From assembly GCA_044868295.1 (NCBI GenBank), contig JBIOWF010000249.1, forward strand, positions 1 through 7,783: 7,783 nucleotides of DNA, read 5' to 3'. Numbering within the stretch: the stretch's first letter is position 1; each line of letters opens with the position of its first letter. The notes below the pieces were generated by a model. It saw nothing but the letters and a program-made list of their open reading frames with translations, searched no databases and had not been told where the DNA came from. This DNA comes from JBIOWF01 sp044868295. Its GTDB lineage: Bacteria > Actinomycetota > Actinomycetes > Streptosporangiales > Streptosporangiaceae. The translations under genes were made by a program, and so were the position numbers. Below, in pieces: positions 6,735 to 7,783 of this stretch.

Positions 6735-6890
6735 TTACAGCTCCGGTTCAGGTGGAAGCGGGCGGTTCCAGAGCCTTGTCGCGTCCCGCTTGGTCATGCC
6801 GAGCATGCGAAGCACCGCGAAGGTCGTCTCGTCCGCCATGCGGCCGGCATCTGCCCCGGGATGCGACTCCAACTGGGCCCTGAGGCCGGC
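6735..6890 (-). pseudogene. Degenerate C-terminal remnant of a second TetR regulator
   Basis: Minus-strand codons in this stretch, in a different frame from the intact TetR gene and ending at TAA 6735-6737, read ...LRAQLESHPGADAGR, then MADETTFAVLRML, then GMTKRDATRLWNRPLPPEPEL. They align without gaps to the C-terminus of the neighbouring TetR protein. Over the 21 residues ending in RPLP (TetR 188-208), 10 are identical, including LRM, G, A, R and RPLP, and the preceding HP...D...D spacing also matches. No helix-turn-helix or N-terminal half is present, so this is a remnant rather than a whole gene. The DNA has diverged clearly from the intact copy, so this is an old paralogue, not a fresh tandem copy. 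An ATG at 6839 could in principle give a 34-residue peptide, but no good ribosome site precedes it. Confidence 0.7.
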
Positions 6891-7552
6891 TAGGCCGCCG
6901 AGTCGTCGCCGCGACCGGACTGCTGCTCCGGCAGCGGCCGGGTGCAGATGCGGTGGGCCTGGCTGCGCGGAACGCCGAACATCCGCAGGAGGTCCTCGGT
7001 CACTCGGTCGGTGGTCGCCTCAACGTCGCGGTCCGGTTGGTCGTGGAGCAGCTGACCCAGCGAGATGAGCGCTCCGGCGGTCATGGTGACGGCGACGTCG
7101 AGGTCCTCGACGTCAAAGCGACCGGCGTCGACCGCGGCTGCGATGTCCCGCCGCACGCGTGGCGCGAGGCCGCTGTCGGCGCTCATCAGACGCAGCGCAT
7201 TGGCCAGGAGCACACGGCTCAGCTCAGGCTCGCTGCGGTTGAGCCGACCGGTCAACCGGAAGCTGCACGCGAAGACCTCGGCGGGGTCCGCGATGTCGTC
7301 CGTCACCCGTTCCAGGAGGTCACCGTAGGCGTCTATGACCACGTCGAGCGCGGCGTCGAACAACTGCTCCTTGGTATCGAAGTGGTTGTAGAAGGAGCCC
7401 ATCCCGACGTCGGCGGCCTGGGTGATCTCGAGGATCGGCACGTTGGTCCGGCCGTCGGCAATGAGTGTCTGGGCCGCTCGGATCAGGGCAGCGCGGGTCC
7501 GGGCCTTGCGACGCTCCAGCCGGTTGGGGGTCGCGGTCGCTGCGTTGTCCAT
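6890..7552 (-). CDS. TetR-family transcriptional regulator
   Basis: A 220-residue protein starting MDNAATATPNRLERRKARTR. The frame is open further upstream, but the ATG at 7552 is chosen because GAGGAG (7558-7563) sits five bases before it and the helix-turn-helix starts at the normal TetR distance. The DNA-binding domain spans about 18-68: a first helix (TRAALIRAAQTLI), then ITQAADVGMGSFYNHF (43-58), the usual TetR recognition region with the Phe-Tyr-x-His-Phe motif. The rest is an all-helical ligand and dimer domain, ending near LRMFGVPRSQAH and RPLP. TetR proteins usually repress their own gene and a neighbour until a small ligand binds. The ligand is not readable here. Candidate targets are its own promoter, a divergent gene to the right, and the PAP2 gene. 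A degenerate copy of its C-terminus lies immediately downstream. Confidence 0.93.
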   Translation of the reverse strand: MDNAATATPNRLERRKARTRAALIRAAQTLIADGRTNVPILEITQAADVGMGSFYNHFDTKEQLFDAALDVVIDAYGDLLERVTDDIADPAEVFACSFRLTGRLNRSEPELSRVLLANALRLMSADSGLAPRVRRDIAAAVDAGRFDVEDLDVAVTMTAGALISLGQLLHDQPDRDVEATTDRVTEDLLRMFGVPRSQAHRICTRPLPEQQSGRGDDSAA

Positions 7553-7608
7553 CTTCGCTCCTCGTCCCGTTCCGTCATCCTTGGTTCGATGTCGGTCCCG
7601 TTGGTCCC

Positions 7609-7614
7609 ATTCTA
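7609..7614 (-). promoter_or_regulatory. Probable -10 element of the TetR gene
   Basis: The minus strand reads TAGAAT, five of six matches to TATAAT, about 57 bases upstream of the TetR ATG and ahead of a good ribosome site. The region is markedly AT-richer than its surroundings. The -35 element is weak, with CTGTCA-like hexamers 17-19 bases further up, as expected for a promoter that is regulated. Confidence 0.4.
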
Positions 7615-7633
7615 CAGACTCTTCACTCAGACA

Positions 7634-7647
7634 TGACAGTTTCGTCA
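7634..7647. promoter_or_regulatory. Candidate operator between TetR and the right end
   Basis: TGACAGTTTCGTCA has inverted TGAC/GTCA arms around six bases. It overlaps the expected -35 position of the TetR promoter and abuts a purine-rich AGAAGGA on the plus strand. That placement suits TetR autoregulation, but the arms are short and the symmetry is partial. Confidence 0.3.
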
Positions 7648-7661
7648 GAAGGACATAACTG

Positions 7662-7783
7662 ATGGGATATTCGCAAGTGACGATCCGTTCAGTTGGTCGT
7701 CTACCGTGGCCAGCAACCGTGGTGTCAGGCCCCCTGGGAGTCGCTGTCTGTACGAGTGGCACGCGAGATGTCGCCGGACCGCT
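7662..7783 (+). CDS. Possible start of a divergent gene, doubtful
   Basis: An open plus-strand frame begins with ATG 7662 and stays open to the window edge (40 codons), starting MGYSQVTIRSVGRLPWPATV. It has an excellent ribosome site, AGAAGGA (7647-7653), eight bases upstream, and the position expected for a gene divergent from a TetR regulator. Against it, only about half the codons end in G or C, far below the strong G/C-ending bias of the clear genes here, and the peptide resembles nothing I know. It may be a real low-bias N-terminus, a transferred gene, or noncoding DNA. A later start such as ATG 7768 is also possible. Confidence 0.22.
   Translation, partial: MGYSQVTIRSVGRLPWPATVVSGPLGVAVCTSGTRDVAGP

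Noticed and set aside
7553..7762. 70-residue N-terminal extension of the TetR protein
   Set aside because: The extension is unlike TetR proteins, lies in AT-richer DNA with a promoter-like element, and the ATG at 7552 has a strong GAGGAG site.

Overview
The window is GC-rich, and its real genes favour G or C at third codon positions. Its gene families (DUF308/HdeD, a large ATP-binding LuxR regulator, DUF1003, diacylglycerol kinase, PAP2 phosphatase, TetR) fit a high-GC actinobacterium. A Nocardioides-like organism is a guess from protein style, not something the sequence proves. I see no tRNA, rRNA, CRISPR array, transposase, integrase or phage gene.

Layout from left to right. A minus-strand gene runs off the left edge (1-116, N-terminus only). 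Two minus-strand genes follow: a charged helical protein (327-758) downstream of a six-helix DUF308/HdeD-type membrane protein (885-1460). They probably form a small stress or envelope unit, with hairpins after each gene and a palindrome-rich upstream region (1461-1710). A 932-residue ATP-binding LuxR-type regulator fills 1711-4509 on the minus strand. Only 60 bp separate it from a divergent plus-strand pair, a DUF1003 membrane protein (4570-4992) and a diacylglycerol-kinase-like protein (5006-5962), spaced like an operon. A PAP2 phosphatase (6035-6697, minus) converges on the kinase gene. Next is a short degenerate duplicate of a TetR C-terminus (6735-6890), directly below the stop of an intact TetR regulator (6890-7552, minus). 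The right end (7553-7783) is AT-richer and carries a probable TetR promoter and possibly the start of a divergent gene.

How the genes may work together: the kinase and the phosphatase would run opposite reactions on lipid substrates (diacylglycerol to phosphatidate and back). DUF1003 and DUF308 are both small integral membrane families of unclear molecular role, so the window as a whole reads as an envelope-lipid or stress-associated neighbourhood under a large LuxR regulator. That link is inferred from gene order.

The best finds are the TetR C-terminal remnant, the convergent kinase and PAP2 genes that look like split halves of a protein known as a fusion, and several unexplained inverted or tandem repeats at gene boundaries. 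I found no convincing new defence or mobile system.
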